In this document: positions 6,463-6,774 of the stretch, in pieces
Layout: every line of letters begins with the position of its first letter
Position numbering within the stretch: position 1 is the first letter of the stretch
Source of the DNA: Phycisphaerae bacterium
GTDB taxonomy: Bacteria > Planctomycetota > Phycisphaerae > Sedimentisphaerales > SG8-4
Assembly (NCBI GenBank): GCA_030603035.1
Contig: JAUVYQ010000134.1
Coordinates: 1 to 6,774 of the forward strand
Direction: 5' to 3'
Length of the DNA: 6,774 bases
Made by a program: the position numbers and the translations under genes
Notes under the pieces: model-generated
What the model saw: the letters and a program-made list of their open reading frames with translations, nothing else
The model's database searches: none
What the model was told of the DNA's origin: nothing

Positions 6463-6557
6463 CTGGCCTGGGGGGTATGGGTAAGGTGAAATCCGGCACG
6501 CCACCGTGATTTCGACCATTAAGACAGTTGGTCTGGGGGATTTGGGTAAGAGAAAAA
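6462..6557. repeat. Two degenerate direct copies, 65 bases apart, the first touching the dprA stop codon
   Basis: Copy 1 (6462-6492) and copy 2 (6527-6557) align without gaps. They share TGG-CTGGGGG, then T-TGGGTAAG, then an A-rich end, differing at scattered bases. The G of the dprA TAG stop codon is the first base of copy 1. The 34 bases between the copies contain no obvious structure beyond CACG-ccac-CGTG. The copies are part of the same G/T-rich block as the tandem array that follows. Confidence 0.6.
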
Positions 6558-6628
6558 TTGGGTTTGATTGGGTTTGTTTTGGCTTTGAATTGGGTTTGAT
6601 TGGCTTTGATTGGGTTTGATTGGGTTTG
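6557..6628. repeat. Tandem array of a 10-bp unit, ATTGGGTTTG
   Basis: Seven units follow one another: ATTGGGTTTG twice, then two 11-base variants (TTTTGGCTTTG and AATTGGGTTTG), ATTGGCTTTG, and ATTGGGTTTG twice. A lone ATTGGCTTTG recurs at 6709-6718. The period of 10-11 bases is one DNA helical turn, so the G-tracts face the same side. On the minus strand three units make 30 bases and read as KPNQTQSKPI-like peptides. I remember such peptides as spurious planctomycete proteins, which suggests a dispersed non-coding repeat. The minus-strand frame 6406-6693 is open mainly because of this composition. Confidence 0.8.
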
Positions 6629-6739
6629 TTTTTACCAAGTGTCCAATTGGATTTATTTTCATAAGCCACTGTTATTAAAGAGGTTACGTTCACTTGACTT
6701 TTTCGGAAATTGGCTTTGTTTGTTAAAAAAGAGCTGATT
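6629..6739. other. Non-coding continuation of the repeat element
   Basis: No gene is evident here. On the minus strand the stretch 6634-6693 reads MNVTSLITVAYENKSNWTLG in the same frame as the KPNQTQ array. I remember similar wording preceding KPNQTQ arrays in spurious planctomycete proteins, so this part may belong to the same dispersed element. That is recollection, not a search result. No Shine-Dalgarno sequence precedes the ATG, and its frame runs antisense into dprA. Confidence 0.35.
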
Positions 6740-6757
6740 TGTAGAGGCCTCTCTACA
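6740..6757. repeat. Inverted repeat TGTAGAG-gcct-CTCTACA near the right edge
   Basis: A perfect 7-bp stem has a 4-base loop; the overlapping core AGAGGCCTCT (6743-6752) is also a 10-bp palindrome. On the minus strand a T-run (6730-6725) follows about ten bases after the stem. That is too far for a classical terminator but could mark the end of a leftward gene outside the window. It could equally be the end of the repeat element or an unrelated palindromic repeat. Confidence 0.45.
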
Positions 6758-6774
6758 GTTGTAAAGATGCGAAG

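Noticed and set aside
6044..6499. 151-codon minus-strand frame, Pro/Ser-rich
   Set aside because: It is antisense to the dprA core and winged helix; its composition reflects the complement of Gly/Ala/Glu codons.
6470..6628. G-quadruplex in the GGG-rich strand after dprA
   Set aside because: GGG runs are frequent, but no four runs have loops of seven bases or fewer, so the strict rule is not met; only weak two-layer forms are possible.
6557..6628. CRISPR array
   Set aside because: The units are directly adjacent 10-mers with no spacers, and no cas genes are present.
6406..6693. 95-codon minus-strand frame containing the KPNQTQ-like array
   Set aside because: It is a translation of a tandem DNA repeat, runs antisense into dprA, and has no ribosome binding site. 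I treat it as non-coding repeat, not a protein.

Overview
The window looks like ordinary chromosomal DNA from a bacterium, most likely a planctomycete of the Phycisphaerae/Sedimentisphaerales kind. That placement is an inference. It rests on the PriA Walker A variant GVTDSGKTE, a DprA with a planctomycete-like GCGLA-IFPPE loop, two genes without a visible Shine-Dalgarno sequence, and above all the C/A-rich repeat after dprA, whose translation (KPNQTQSKPI-like) I remember from spurious proteins in planctomycete metagenome assemblies. None of this could be checked by search.

Layout. Positions 1-360 hold no convincing gene. A good minus-strand promoter (79-108) and an AAAGG site point to a gene that starts at the very left edge (ATG at 8-6) and runs out of the window. 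A weak 37-codon frame (179-292) may be a small gene or a relic. A tRNA-Pro(CGG) lies on the minus strand at 361-435 with its own strong promoter just after the priA stop codon. Next, also on the minus strand, come priA (482-2854) and, 35 bases upstream of it, an L-2-hydroxyglutarate oxidase gene, lhgO (2890-4110). The two are probably co-transcribed. A 291-base divergent gap (4111-4401) carries a palindrome of two facing TTGACA boxes, a CHSERS-type dispersed repeat and a TATAAT box. On the plus strand follow an MpaA-like M14 peptidase lipoprotein (4402-5184) and dprA (5308-6462). The last 312 bases are non-coding and repeat-rich.

How the genes fit together. PriA restarts replication forks after recombination, and DprA loads RecA on incoming single-stranded DNA, so both are DNA-maintenance genes. 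They sit in separate, divergent transcription units, so no joint system is implied. LhgO is a flavoenzyme of L-2-hydroxyglutarate repair or catabolism. The M14 lipoprotein probably trims murein peptides outside the cytoplasmic membrane. The tRNA reads CCG proline codons.

I did not find an undescribed multi-gene system. The least explained material is intergenic: at least two, possibly three, repeat families occupy the gaps around the plus-strand genes. One is a helically phased 10-bp tandem array right after dprA, inside a larger element whose left part overlaps the dprA stop codon. A roughly 17-residue insertion in the zinc-binding region of PriA is the main oddity inside a gene.
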